35,160 nucleotides of DNA from JAVBOP01 sp031550405 (lineage in GTDB: Bacteria > Bacteroidota > Ignavibacteria > Kapaibacteriales > UBA2268). Location of the stretch: positions 1 through 35,160 of the forward strand of contig JAVBOP010000117.1 in NCBI GenBank assembly GCA_031550405.1. Reading direction: 5' to 3'. The notes beneath the pieces are model-generated. The model was not told where the DNA came from and did no database searches. It saw only the letters and a program-made list of their open reading frames with translations. A program made the translations under genes and the position numbers. Each line of letters opens with the position of its first letter. The first letter of the stretch is position 1. Shown in pieces: positions 9,001 through 19,100 of the stretch.

Positions 9001-9423
9001 ATCGTCAAATTTTACAATATCAAGAGCTTCAGCTTCTTCTTCTGTAAAAGGATGCTGTTTTTGCAAATCAACAAATTCCAACGCTTTTCCATTGTAATAA
9101 ATTTTAAATGAAAACGAGGATATGGGTTCTGTCGTAAATGCATCCCTATACGCAGAATGCGTAAACCATCGATTGTTAATAAAAACAGGAATAATCACTT
9201 CTCTTGCCAAAGACTTATCAGAAGGGACTATCCATATCCTGTTATCAGGATACCAATCCGTAGAACCAGTCCCTTGCACACCTTCATTCGCCACTCCAAG
9301 ACTAAGTAAAGGTAACTGGGGCAATTGGGCAAAAACGTTATGGCTTAAAACACTTAAGCTAAAAAGTACAATTATTGCCTTTAAAATTATTCGCTTATCG
9401 CGAGTGAATAAGAGTTTCTTCAT
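6037..9423 (-). CDS. Large secreted T9SS cargo with cohesin-like N-terminal region
   Basis: Start at ATG 9423, placed 4 bp after a strong GGAGGT (9428-9433); a TTG four codons upstream precedes that site and is not credible. The 1128-aa product begins MKKLLFTRDKRIILK with a hydrophobic export signal ending near VFAQ. Residues ~75-240 (IIPVFINNRW..., SSFSFKIYYNGKALEFVD, a later LLYVRFKVLA) resemble a cohesin-like beta-sandwich, by pattern only. The middle contains regions of unknown function and segments like GWNFLSLPLDP common in surface proteins. The last ~80 residues (VGPNPIATNN to CRINVIK) are a T9SS sorting domain with YNSLGDAIATL and VPSGNYTVHM. It is last in the operon, ahead of a terminator. 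Confidence 0.8.
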   Translation of the reverse strand: MKKLLFTRDKRIILKAIIVLFSLSVLSHNVFAQLPQLPLLSLGVANEGVQGTGSTDWYPDNRIWIVPSDKSLAREVIIPVFINNRWFTHSAYRDAFTTEPISSFSFKIYYNGKALEFVDLQKQHPFTEEEAEALDIVKFDDNKGYYAPPKAEHFNLSATNENVTDYHKYFAINEPKPNGKAITITGTAFSNYTLDTTDLYEKAVLLYVRFKVLAQSGTTDAESMSSYLYIDPTHILYNGINIGTDRPIKLFAKYDSKNYNLVSKFDQRSDNFAYWNDALYNPELDGKRSDVVRRLVGLSLENNIDEDQKYANEAYLPGSIMLRILPNLPEFSFSVQNPASGLPASEQIYRASQGGTTDYSTWILGDPVTTDAPLASRASDAEGLLGLRYIDVNLNPSSGYLMNDIIIESDQPWLKFKTVVPTDDYKNPIYVETRRAYIDYINKIVGVTSDNPFSSETSKQYLPDKNIRLAILCDPEEISNSDKAGIYTGYVTFKSMYDKFRPTRIKVTFIYYANPDEGNKAISNQLYTAGMHLKLTPKNGTDVNNTVNLIMGSADRATDYADTLYGEYPQKAALGKNRYGETKMFDARFFLDAATYPAPTDPALLAQWNNLVTNGFGDLAQSESNPRSNSRDIRNSKDNEKSHIYKVKFQWYNSDDFFPVVLEWDAKEIPADASIYLRHSVNGVDQYTDMKTEATPIGNDKFTYTFEDKSVREFYIEYTRGIETESDLIDNFGDPMIKANGWNFLSLPLDPLNPYYQYVFKNAINIPYLWSLNGWQQLPDGKLKPGYGYFIKYGKTVDTKFTGTRFYKINKSTYPVLLHTGGDAGGWNAVGGLSVRYPIVNPSTGDFNVRFEAFGSELADYEYTQGFGVWAYKTKEGYKEVSELYPGSAYWIKVDANSYLNLDATWNKQAVSIAQPLPNKTAGFDRLTIADNAQNIASLYATAKHVDANAYQLPPVPGDNIFDVRYATGNYVTNNEEAVVQMNGITYPVSVNIENAKAEYSIVDVITGYVYGTVKAGESKSVVINSSRADAFKLKAVASENTGLFVNVGPNPIATNNADMTFGIEEAGRVTIVLYNSLGDAIATLVDRDFNAGIHNRVVNLENVPSGNYTVHMIAGDKNTVCRINVIK

Positions 9424-9427
9424 TAAG

Positions 9428-9433
9428 ACCTCC
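9428..9433 (-). promoter_or_regulatory. Strong Shine-Dalgarno that fixes the start at 9423
   Basis: GGAGGT on the minus strand, 4 bp before ATG 9423. The same type of leader (GGAGGTAAC) precedes the 2888-aa gene and flgE, while most other genes here have weak or no Shine-Dalgarno. Confidence 0.75.
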
Positions 9434-9453
9434 AAAAAATTTTATTTGATAAA

Positions 9454-10731
9454 TTAATTAATTACTATCTTTTTTCTAATAACTTCTTTATTCAAAACAT
9501 GGATTTCTATAAAATAAATTCCATTTTGTTTGGTAGATAAATCAATTACAGCGTTGGTTTGGTTTGTTAAATCATTATTTATTATATCCTGCCCTAATAA
9601 ATCTATCATTTTTACTGATTTTATGTATTTATCTGATTCTATTTTCAAACAACGGTTTATATGATCATAATCAATTTGAACAATACCGTCTTGCTCTTCA
9701 ACTATACTGCCTGCATTTGGCACAGAAATTAATTCTGTATTAATTGGCAGAGATTGCTTAGAACAGGCAGCAAGATTAACATCATAAATATTTGCTTTTA
9801 GTTTATTTTTTATCGTGTCGATTGAATTTTGAGCATGTCGCACAATTGTTGCTTGAACAAAATCGGTTTCTCCTGATAATTGTTGCTGGTTCTGCTTGGG
9901 AATACTTATCTTAAGAACTAGCTTAGCACTGTTTTGCTCAATAATGCCATAATCGAACAATTCATTAATTTGAAATTTTTTTATCTCAAAATTATCATAT
10001 TCATCATCAACCTCATCAAGCAAAAATTCAACCATAAAATCATTTAAATGCTTGCTGTTTGAGATATTTAACTTATAATCAATTTGTACAGTATCTTTAG
10101 GCTTATCAAATTTATGAGATAAAGTATTTGAAACCAATTGTATTGTTCTCTCTGCTTTTTCCAAAGCTTTAACAGACAATCTTGCAGTATCTTTTAAATC
10201 TACGTCGTAATCTCTCTTAAATTCGTTTGGCAATACAATCTTCGGAATACTGAATTTTAATTCATCAATACTGTCTACCTTGCACACACCTCGAATCTTT
10301 ATAAGAGGCAAATTACCTTTCAATGTTTTTACTTGAATTTTCCCACCAACTTCTTCTTCTATATTTGTTGCAGAAAAACTCAGATAATTATATACATCGT
10401 CAAATTCTGTATAATGTTTTATGAAAATATATTCACTATTTGTAATTTGGGCTGCAAGAGTGTTGTATACCAACGCCATATCAAGCACAACCTTATCTTT
10501 TTCATAAGCTATGTATACATTCATGCCTGTCAGCGAATCAGAAGAATAAATCTCTCCAAGCTCTACACTAAGTACAAACTCTTTTGCAGTAGTCGATGGA
10601 TTACAATAATCTATTTCTGTCTTATCAATTTTAATTTTTGGTATTAACACATCAGCCATCATTGATATTTGGCTGCTGCCAATACACAGCAGCCAAATCA
10701 ATGCAACTTTTATGATATTTTTTACAATCAT
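9454..10731 (-). CDS. Secreted T9SS cargo, cohesin-like region
   Basis: A 425-aa protein with an N-terminal signal peptide (MIVKNIIKVALIWLLCIGSS). Residues ~30-160, with LTGMNVYIAYEKDKVVLDM and a later LPLIKIRGVCK, have the alternating beta pattern seen in cohesin-type modules; this is pattern-level evidence only. The last ~70 residues form a T9SS sorting domain: VKMIDLLGQDII, then NGIYFIEIHV and a basic KKIVIN end. It lies 15 bp after the 764-aa gene and about 30 bp before the 1128-aa gene on the same strand, so co-transcription is likely. The start ATG has no visible Shine-Dalgarno. Function unknown. Confidence 0.75.
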   Translation of the reverse strand: MIVKNIIKVALIWLLCIGSSQISMMADVLIPKIKIDKTEIDYCNPSTTAKEFVLSVELGEIYSSDSLTGMNVYIAYEKDKVVLDMALVYNTLAAQITNSEYIFIKHYTEFDDVYNYLSFSATNIEEEVGGKIQVKTLKGNLPLIKIRGVCKVDSIDELKFSIPKIVLPNEFKRDYDVDLKDTARLSVKALEKAERTIQLVSNTLSHKFDKPKDTVQIDYKLNISNSKHLNDFMVEFLLDEVDDEYDNFEIKKFQINELFDYGIIEQNSAKLVLKISIPKQNQQQLSGETDFVQATIVRHAQNSIDTIKNKLKANIYDVNLAACSKQSLPINTELISVPNAGSIVEEQDGIVQIDYDHINRCLKIESDKYIKSVKMIDLLGQDIINNDLTNQTNAVIDLSTKQNGIYFIEIHVLNKEVIRKKIVIN

Positions 10732-10746
10732 AAAAATGAATATTTT

Positions 10747-13041
10747 TTAATAATTAACTACGAGTCTCTTCGTAATCACATTATCTGCACCTACTAATCT
10801 GTAGATATATGTTCCATTTGAAACTATATTTCCAGCATTATTTGTACAATTCCAATGATAATATTTTGTTCCAGCATTCATGTAATCGTTAGCCACAGTT
10901 TTAACAATATTACCAAGAATATCTGTAATTACCAACTGATAATTTCCAGCTTCTGGAATGTTAAGAGCAAATGTTGTGCTATTAGTTACAGGATTAGGAA
11001 TATTCTGAGCTAATATATCCAAACCATCTGCTGCTACAACAGCATTTGTTTTCAAATTAGCAACCACGTTCTCTGCTTTTTCACCGGTAAAGCGAACAGC
11101 ATTAGCAATAAATACAGGGTCATCTGTTTTTACTGTTAAATATGCCACAGGAGTATTGACGTCAAAATTGCCTTCGGCTACTATAACAGCAGTTTTTGTA
11201 GCGTTGTAATATTCAATCAATACATTTGGAGCTGCTTCTGCCTGTAAAATTTCACCATTGAAATTAAATTTAGAAGAGAATGATTTATCGTTATATCCAT
11301 TTAAATAAACAGGTATTTCATAAACATTTTCATCTTTTTGTATAACGTTATCAAATTTAAGATTATTTGCTATTGCACTTCCTGCAATGCCTATCTTTCC
11401 ATTATAAATAACATCATCATATATCCAGGGCAACATAGGAGTTTTTGCTCCCAGATAGCTAAGAATAACACTTGCATCTTCTTCGTTAGCAGCCCAGAAA
11501 AGCTGTTTTTTATAGTCAGTAATCATTGGAGGCAAACTATCTGTTATAAGCGGGTTTTTCCAATGTATATATTTCTTTAAAGAAATGGTAAATTCACCAG
11601 GATTCAAGGCTTCGAAATATCCAATATCTCCTTGGCGTATTTTTGCAACTTGAAGAACATAATCATCTTCCGAATTGTCAGGCAACAATACAGTTACTGT
11701 TGCTTTAGTACCATCGAACATTTCTATAAATAATGTATCGCTGTTTTGTCCATAATATGGTTTAAATCCAAAACCACCACTTTGTACAGCTGCTTTTATA
11801 AGAAATGTATCCTGTTTGTAAATATTATTGCCATCATCGTCCACGCCGGCAATGATTTGCTCTGTTATAACATTGTTTTTTACAAGATGATAAAATCTGC
11901 CATCATGATTAACATCTGCATGATAAGCAGCCTTTGCATATATTGAATCAAGCGGCGTTCCTGTAGCTACAGATTTCATAATAGTTCTAACATCAAATAT
12001 GTTTACATACATATCCTGCGATGTTCCAACATCTGCACCGCCGGCAGCTTTCGACATATCAGCATCTCCATCGCCCCAGCTTTCGGCATCAGTTACCGAA
12101 GCAACAGAAACGAACAATAAAGACAGTTTAGGATCTTTTGAAGTAGGCCATTCAGTAGACAATCTCTTTGATGTTTTTTGCAATACAGGATCTTTAGGCT
12201 CTTCACCGCCATTATACACCGCATTCACAAAATCTGCTTTGCTGCCTAATCCAAGTCCAGTACCTTTAATACCTATTGAACCGGATATACCACTTTGCCT
12301 CATATAAAGACCTGTAGCCTGTTGTTCTTTAGTTGGTCCTCTTTGACCATATCTAAACTCAACATTACCCTGTTTAGCATCAACATCATTAGGTCCTTCA
12401 TATATCACAAGTTGGAAAGAAGCTACATTACCGTTATTAGTATCGCCTGTTACTCCATCAAGCCAATTGATATTAAGGTTTAACCACTCTATGATAATCA
12501 TTTTACGGGTAACTGTGTTGCCTGTAGTAGGATCTGTTGTCTCATATTCACCGTTGAGATAACTGATCGTTGTAGGAGCAAATCCTTTTGACAAATCAAC
12601 TGGTTTCCAATATTTATGATCTCCCCAGAAAGGAGCTATGACGTTTACCGGCGTCGAACCAGCGTCTACAATAAACAATCCTTCTGGATCTCGAGCTACC
12701 ACTACATCTGAAGGAGGTGTAGTATGTGTAAAAGTAACAAACCCGTTGATGGATACCCAAACCTTGCTATAATCCTCATCATTATAGCGATAAGTAAAGC
12801 CAAGGTCTACTACTGCATAACCATCATTTAAGTCAATATCCTGTACATTATTAGGTGGTATAACAAATTTATCAGGAGATATTGCCATTTTTTTCGTTGG
12901 GTCAAGATTGAACTCGCCATCATAATTATCTCGCTGAATATCTACAAATTGATTATATATCTGTGCTTTAGATTGTGGGCTATTGAACAAAAGACAAGCT
13001 ACCGCAGCAATACTAAGCATATAAAAGAAATTTTTTCTCAT
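10747..13041 (-). CDS. Secreted T9SS cargo with dockerin-like loops
   Basis: A 764-aa protein starting MRKNFFYMLSIAAVACLLF, a typical signal peptide ending near SKAQ. Residues ~85-270 contain VWVSINGFVTFT and VIAPFWGD, typical of nidogen-like extracellular modules. Near residues 345-385 a degenerate dockerin-like pair is visible: YVNIFDVRTIMKSV and DVNHDGRF, followed by further beta-sandwich sequence including VYEIPVYLNGYN. The C-terminal ~90 residues are a well-formed sorting domain of the FlgD-Ig-like type: AQNIPNPVTNSTTFAL, VITDILGNIVKTV, GNIVSNGTYIYRL, ending KRLVVNY. It sits in the middle of the T9SS cargo operon, after a 74-bp gap holding a hairpin. No catalytic motif was recognised. 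Confidence 0.8.
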   Translation of the reverse strand: MRKNFFYMLSIAAVACLLFNSPQSKAQIYNQFVDIQRDNYDGEFNLDPTKKMAISPDKFVIPPNNVQDIDLNDGYAVVDLGFTYRYNDEDYSKVWVSINGFVTFTHTTPPSDVVVARDPEGLFIVDAGSTPVNVIAPFWGDHKYWKPVDLSKGFAPTTISYLNGEYETTDPTTGNTVTRKMIIIEWLNLNINWLDGVTGDTNNGNVASFQLVIYEGPNDVDAKQGNVEFRYGQRGPTKEQQATGLYMRQSGISGSIGIKGTGLGLGSKADFVNAVYNGGEEPKDPVLQKTSKRLSTEWPTSKDPKLSLLFVSVASVTDAESWGDGDADMSKAAGGADVGTSQDMYVNIFDVRTIMKSVATGTPLDSIYAKAAYHADVNHDGRFYHLVKNNVITEQIIAGVDDDGNNIYKQDTFLIKAAVQSGGFGFKPYYGQNSDTLFIEMFDGTKATVTVLLPDNSEDDYVLQVAKIRQGDIGYFEALNPGEFTISLKKYIHWKNPLITDSLPPMITDYKKQLFWAANEEDASVILSYLGAKTPMLPWIYDDVIYNGKIGIAGSAIANNLKFDNVIQKDENVYEIPVYLNGYNDKSFSSKFNFNGEILQAEAAPNVLIEYYNATKTAVIVAEGNFDVNTPVAYLTVKTDDPVFIANAVRFTGEKAENVVANLKTNAVVAADGLDILAQNIPNPVTNSTTFALNIPEAGNYQLVITDILGNIVKTVANDYMNAGTKYYHWNCTNNAGNIVSNGTYIYRLVGADNVITKRLVVNY

Positions 13042-13076
13042 TTTAATTTTCCTTATTTTTTATGAGTAAAATAATT

Positions 13077-13103
13077 GTAGGAGTCCCCGCAGGGACCCTC
13101 TAC
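13077..13103. repeat. GTAG...CTAC intergenic hairpin
   Basis: GTAGGAGTCCC (13077-13087) pairs with GGGACCCTCTAC (13092-13103) with one bulged base and a 4-nt loop. No T-tract follows on the minus strand, so it is not a classic terminator. It lies in the gap between the 2888-aa and 764-aa genes and resembles REP-like palindromes. Confidence 0.6.
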
Positions 13104-13115
13104 ATAATTTAAGAA

Positions 13116-16100
13116 TTAATTTAACACTATAAATTGTGAATATGCTACTGACATACCAGAAGTAAGTCTTACTCTGTATGTACCACTTGACAATCTTGTG
13201 CCTTTGTAATCACGCAATGTGTAGTCGAAACTATGATGACCAGCATTATAATAGGTATCTATTACTGTCGCAACCTTTTCACCTAAATCATTAAAGATTT
13301 CGATGTATACATTGCCTGCTTTTGCAATATCAAATCCGATTGTAATCTCATCTTCATTTCTACTAACTGGAGTTGGGAATACTGATGTTATAGTAGTTGT
13401 TGCTGCTATATCATTAACCTCTTCAACATCTCCATCATAGTCATAGATAATCTGGAAAGCATTAATATTATCATCTATAATAGATAATTCTGCATATTCT
13501 GTACCATCTATAGTAACTGTATTGAAGGCAGCTACTGATGTTGTTATGTTGCGATTAACTACGTTGTTCATATCAACTTTGAAATAGCTTCCATCTGTTC
13601 TGGAGTCAATTAACCACCAAGCAGCTCCTGTTGGATTCTTTGTACCATCTGTTCTTGACGGAACGGTTGTAGGATCCCATCTTAAAGTTATAGGATAATA
13701 GTATGGAGTCATGCCTGTTTCGCCACCACCCTGTATATTTCCGCGGTACCTGTATCTCTTATTATCAGCTGACCCAACCTTAGCCGTTGGGAATATATTT
13801 CTATATGTAGCAGTAATTGAGCTTATTGGCCAACGAACGTCAAATACGTCCTGTGGAGGTATATTTGGAATTTCTATTTCGCAATACTCAGCATCCAGCT
13901 TACCTATTGGCTGTCCATCATATCCATCGCCTGTTGTTGCATTAGGAGCTGTTCCCCATGACAGTGTCTTAGCGGAACCTTTTGAGTTATAAATAAGCAG
14001 ATCGGAAATAAAGGTAACCGGCTCGGAAACTCTCATTCTCAGTATTAATGAATCGCTTAATCCTGATTTATCTGTAACCTTAACTTTAACTTCTATTCTG
14101 CCGTCAACTACATCACTTGGGCTGAATGAGAAAGGTCCATCGCTCTTAAGCTTAACTTCTATTGTATCATTTTGCTGTGGTCCCTCTATAGTAGCAGGTT
14201 CAATTTTCAATGTAGTAGGATACTCAACTGTTAGAGTCAAGACTTCTGTTTCTGCTGGAGTACCATTACGCAACAAGTCTCTGTCATATACATACGCTTC
14301 TGTTTCAAATGGCTGACCGGATACTATACAGTCAAGTATAGGAGCTATAGATATGCTTGGAGGATTCGGAGCAGTCTTGATATTGATACCAATTTGCTTA
14401 ACTGCAAACAAACCGTCTTCATCTTTAACCAGTACACTTACTGTTGCAGTATTGTTGTCATAATCTACCACGCCGTCAGGAGTGCCATACAATATGCCGC
14501 TTTCCTTGTTTATCTTCAACCACGTTGGGGTTGTCTTCATTGGAGCCAAATCAATCATAGTTATCTCATCTTTGAAAAATGGATCAACATACAATTCATC
14601 GCTACCACCATTAAGAGCTACCGGTTGACCAGGATAAAGCAATTCAAATTCATGCTTTTGATTGGCATTCGCATCAAATACAAGTATTCTTGCATTAACG
14701 GTATCTAACAAAGTAGGATTATAATCTATTTGTTCTATAGCGTCAGGTAATGTTTCGGTAACAATTTCAGGTTGAAAATTAACCAACACGTCAATTAGTT
14801 TTGTAGAAACTCCGCCATGTCCATCATTTGCAACTAATGCAAACACTGTATCTGTATTATATGCTAATCTATCAGGACTATTAGGCACTGCTATCTTTAA
14901 CAATTCCAATGCTTCATCTCTGTCAATTCTGATATTCATTTGACCTCTTACCTGCAAGTCAACAAGGTCGTCGTCATCCGAATTATAATCACTATACTTC
15001 TTGAAATAATGTTTCGTATTCGGATCATTAACATCAGGGATAGGCATCCATACAGGTTTCAATTGTGAAACTATTTTCAGATTACCCGACTTGTCATATA
15101 ATGTATCTACAATAACTTCATCACCGTTTGTAGTTACAGCAAGATTCGCGAATGAATATGCAGTGCGTCCATATCGGAAATCCCATCCTTTTTCTTCTGC
15201 GGACAAGTCTTCCAATTCGTCATCTGTGTTTAAGTCTATCTTAAATCTTAGTCTGTCTGTCAGATTAGCTCTAACTCTGTTGTCTTTATCTACACCAGCT
15301 TGATATTCTGTCCAGGAATATGGACGGGTATCATAAAGGTTGCTTGTATTATCTTTCTTGATATTAAATACATCTGGTGCAGCTGTGCCTGTAGGGTCAT
15401 AAGCTATAAAGTTAGGCAAACTATCGCCAACGAAGATATGAATATCATCAGCTCTTGTTACAAAACTATTTGCACCGTATCCTATAGTATCCTGCTGTAA
15501 GAATCTTGCCATAAGCTCACCTGTAGGATTATCTGTGTTGTCTCCATAATAGAATGGCGTATTGAAATATCTTGGGAATGTCTTGTAATACATATTGATT
15601 ATTTCTTGCGTCATTCCCGGCATTTTCTTCAAAGAATCAATCATCCAATAACCTGGAGGATAGTTAAATGCAGCAACAGTAACAATTTCACCGCCCGGAA
15701 CGATATATGGGTTAAGAGGCTCGCCTTTCAATTCCACATATCCCCTCGCACCTTCTATTGGTGTTTTATCCGCTTTAACAGTATCCGCCATTAACCAATA
15801 GCGCAATCCAGAATTTGACTTCACTGTCCATGTATATGTTAAGTCTGTGTACTTGTTGGCTTCCATTTCTGCTCTTGGATCATAAAATCCATTTCTATCT
15901 ATAGCAGTAATCGTTAATATATTATCAATACCTCTAACATTGTCAGGTAAATTATTATTAGAATATGTGCCCTTTGATGCTGGATATACTCTGTTAGTTT
16001 GCAAGAATACTTTATTTAACAATTCTTTCTTAATAACAGCTGTATCAAGATATGAACCATTAGTATCAGGTCTTACATTGCTATATATAGGAGGATAACT

Positions 16101-19100
16101 GCCACTTCTATCTTTCATGTATGGATTAAGATCTGGCGTACCCAATGTAACGATATCACCTGTAAATACAGGAGCTTCCGGTCCATCAGTAACAATGAAC
16201 ACCAAACCACCATCATAAGCTTTATCAACGCCTTCTTTCCATAATACTGTTCTTGAAACCACTCTAATCACATCACCTTTATTTGCTGGCAATACACCAA
16301 ATCTTTCACCTGCAAAATAAGCGTTGTTATATTGAGTACTTCCGCCAACATTAACTTCATTGTCTTCCGGCATTGAAGGTCTATTTGAATATATATTAGG
16401 AATACCTCCTAATTGATAGTCATAAGTAGTGCTGGTCAAAGATGTTGATTGAGCAATATACTTTCTGCCTGTAAGAGCTGCAAAGTCTTCATTGTGCGAA
16501 GCCTTATAGATATTATTATCTGTTTCCCTTGGACAAAGTAATTTCAACATTGCCGCAGATGCGGAACCGCCTGTACCGGCATCCTGACTTGTAGAACCGA
16601 ATGGGAATGTGCCATTAGAACCTAAATTATATAAGTTTTCGCTAAGTCTTCTGCTTAGTGGATCGCCACGTTTAGAAGAGTCTGGCACTAAGAATACAGT
16701 AGCTCTAAATGTCTCGCTATCCCAAACCTCAGAATTAGCAGTATTAGGTTCCTGTTTCAAAGTTACGCGTATATAATCCGTTGTAGTTTCGTTAATAACA
16801 AAGAATACTGTTTCTGTTTGATGTTTGATATCCCAGTTAGATTTCATATCATCGCCTGATAAATCTGCTTCTGCCTCTAAATAAATTGGCATTGCTAATG
16901 GATGATAGTATCTTGGAACGTCTCTTCTGTCCGCTTCTACTATATTAGTATCCAAAGCCATCGGTTTCCACATCGATTGCATTCTTGCAATTTCTGGATA
17001 CAATGGAAGACCTGTTGGTGTTAAAGCATTAGCATATTCTGGATCTCTAATCCAACGTTTTACATATTTAGTCTTTTTGTCTAAATTAGCTCTTGCATCG
17101 TTTGGATCTACATAAGTTACAAATTCAACAGGATTACCAATAGCGAAATCTTCAATAGGCACCATTCTGCGTTGAGAATAATCAGCTGTCTTGATATCTG
17201 TACCCTTATCGAACAAATCATATATTCCACTTGAGAATAAATATTTTTCAGGTATTGTCAAAGGAGCTGCTTTAGTAACATCTGTTGGATCGTTATTCAA
17301 GTCAATAGCAACGTAATTATATTTGTTATAATTTCTAACTTCAGGATAATCAGCAGTATTCCATTCAAATGGCCCTTGCTTGCGAGGATCATCTGCTTTT
17401 GCCTGTGCATTATGATAGAATGGCAAGTAGTTGTCATCGCCATATGCAATAAAGAAAGTCTCGAAATCAGCCTTTTCATATTGAGTGCCACTGTTGTTTT
17501 TGTGCAAGTTTAATACATTCAACACAACATTAGCTTCTGTTTTACCCCAATAGTTACCTCTCAAAGTATCAGTACCACCTGAACCTAAGAAACCTTGACC
17601 AGCCATAAGACCTTTCGTGTTTGGTCCGTCTGGCAATCTAATCAAAAACCTTGCTTCGTTTTTGTAAATAGAGTTTGCAGCAGATGAGAATATTGAGTTA
17701 GGAAGTGGTCCCTGCATCTCACCATATATTGTTGCAGCCGCTAAATCACTGGAAGCTAAATTTTGTTCGCTATAAGAAGCCGATTTGTTGTAAGGACCAT
17801 TTATAGCATTTTGATCGCGTCCTATATAATTTCTTGTATCTGTTTTATTACCTATCACCAATGAACGGTTCAACACTAATTTCAAATCATAATTATCTGA
17901 ATATATTGCAGAACCGGTAACAGCGAAGTTGTCAGTAAATCTAACTCTATTGAAGAACACACTGTCAGTTCTGTTAACATACTCTTGTTTTTGCTGATCC
18001 AAAATATATAATGCACCGCCTAAACCTGTTCCGTTTTCTACCAAACCAGGTATATGAGCATGCAAATGAGGATTACCCGTTGCCATTGCTTCACTGTTTG
18101 GAACAAGCACATTCCATGTAGCGCTGCCATCTGTTGTATATCTAACTAAAGCACTGTTGCTTGTAGCAAAACCATTGTTCATGTCGAAATAATACAATGA
18201 ATTAATTGGCTTACCATTAGCAATACCCAATGCTGTCCATGTAGTACCGGCATCTGTTGTGTGATATATTTCACCTGTGGATGATGCCACATATCCTCTA
18301 TCTTGACCATAGAAAGATATGGCTGTCAAATGCTCATTGACTGGGAACTGGTTAAGCAACACTTCCCATGTATTTCCACCATCTATCGTATAGATCATCG
18401 TACCATTATTTCCAACAGCAAACCCTTTTGTCAAGCTGGTGAATAAAATTTTATTCAGAGTTCTGTTCAATCCCGGTATAGGTTGTTCTGACCAGTCAGC
18501 ACCACCATTAGATGTTTTAAGAATAAGTCCTCTCTCTCCAACAACATAACCAGTATTATTGTTGCTCCAAGCAGCACCTTTCAAAGCGTAATTATATTCT
18601 TTTGAATATTTAGTCCATGCGGTACCATTGGTAGTTGTGATAATTCTACCCCTCTCTGTTACAGCAATACCTTTATCACCCAGGAAGTTAATGTCATTTA
18701 TTACATTGTTTGTAATATCTGTAGTTGTATAGACATTAGGCCATGTAGTACCGCCATCCGTAGTTCTTTTAATGCTACCATAATTATCACCTAAATAGCC
18801 TACAGAACCACCGTCCACAAACTGGATTGCCGTATAACTGTGATCATCGCCAACATTTACATTCTCCCAAACCCATTTATTGGAAGCGTTCTTATAAGCT
18901 TTAACTAAATAACCATTGGAACCGGCCAGAAAGCCACTGTTTTTAGTCAGCCACCATTGGTCAACAAAGTTAGTAACAGGCATAACATAACCTTTGCCTA
19001 TTTGCGTATTGCCAAAGTTTTCTAATTGGTATGATACAATACTGTCGTTAACAACTATAGTGTTGTTATTGAATCTTGTTAACATTCTGACATTAGCGAC

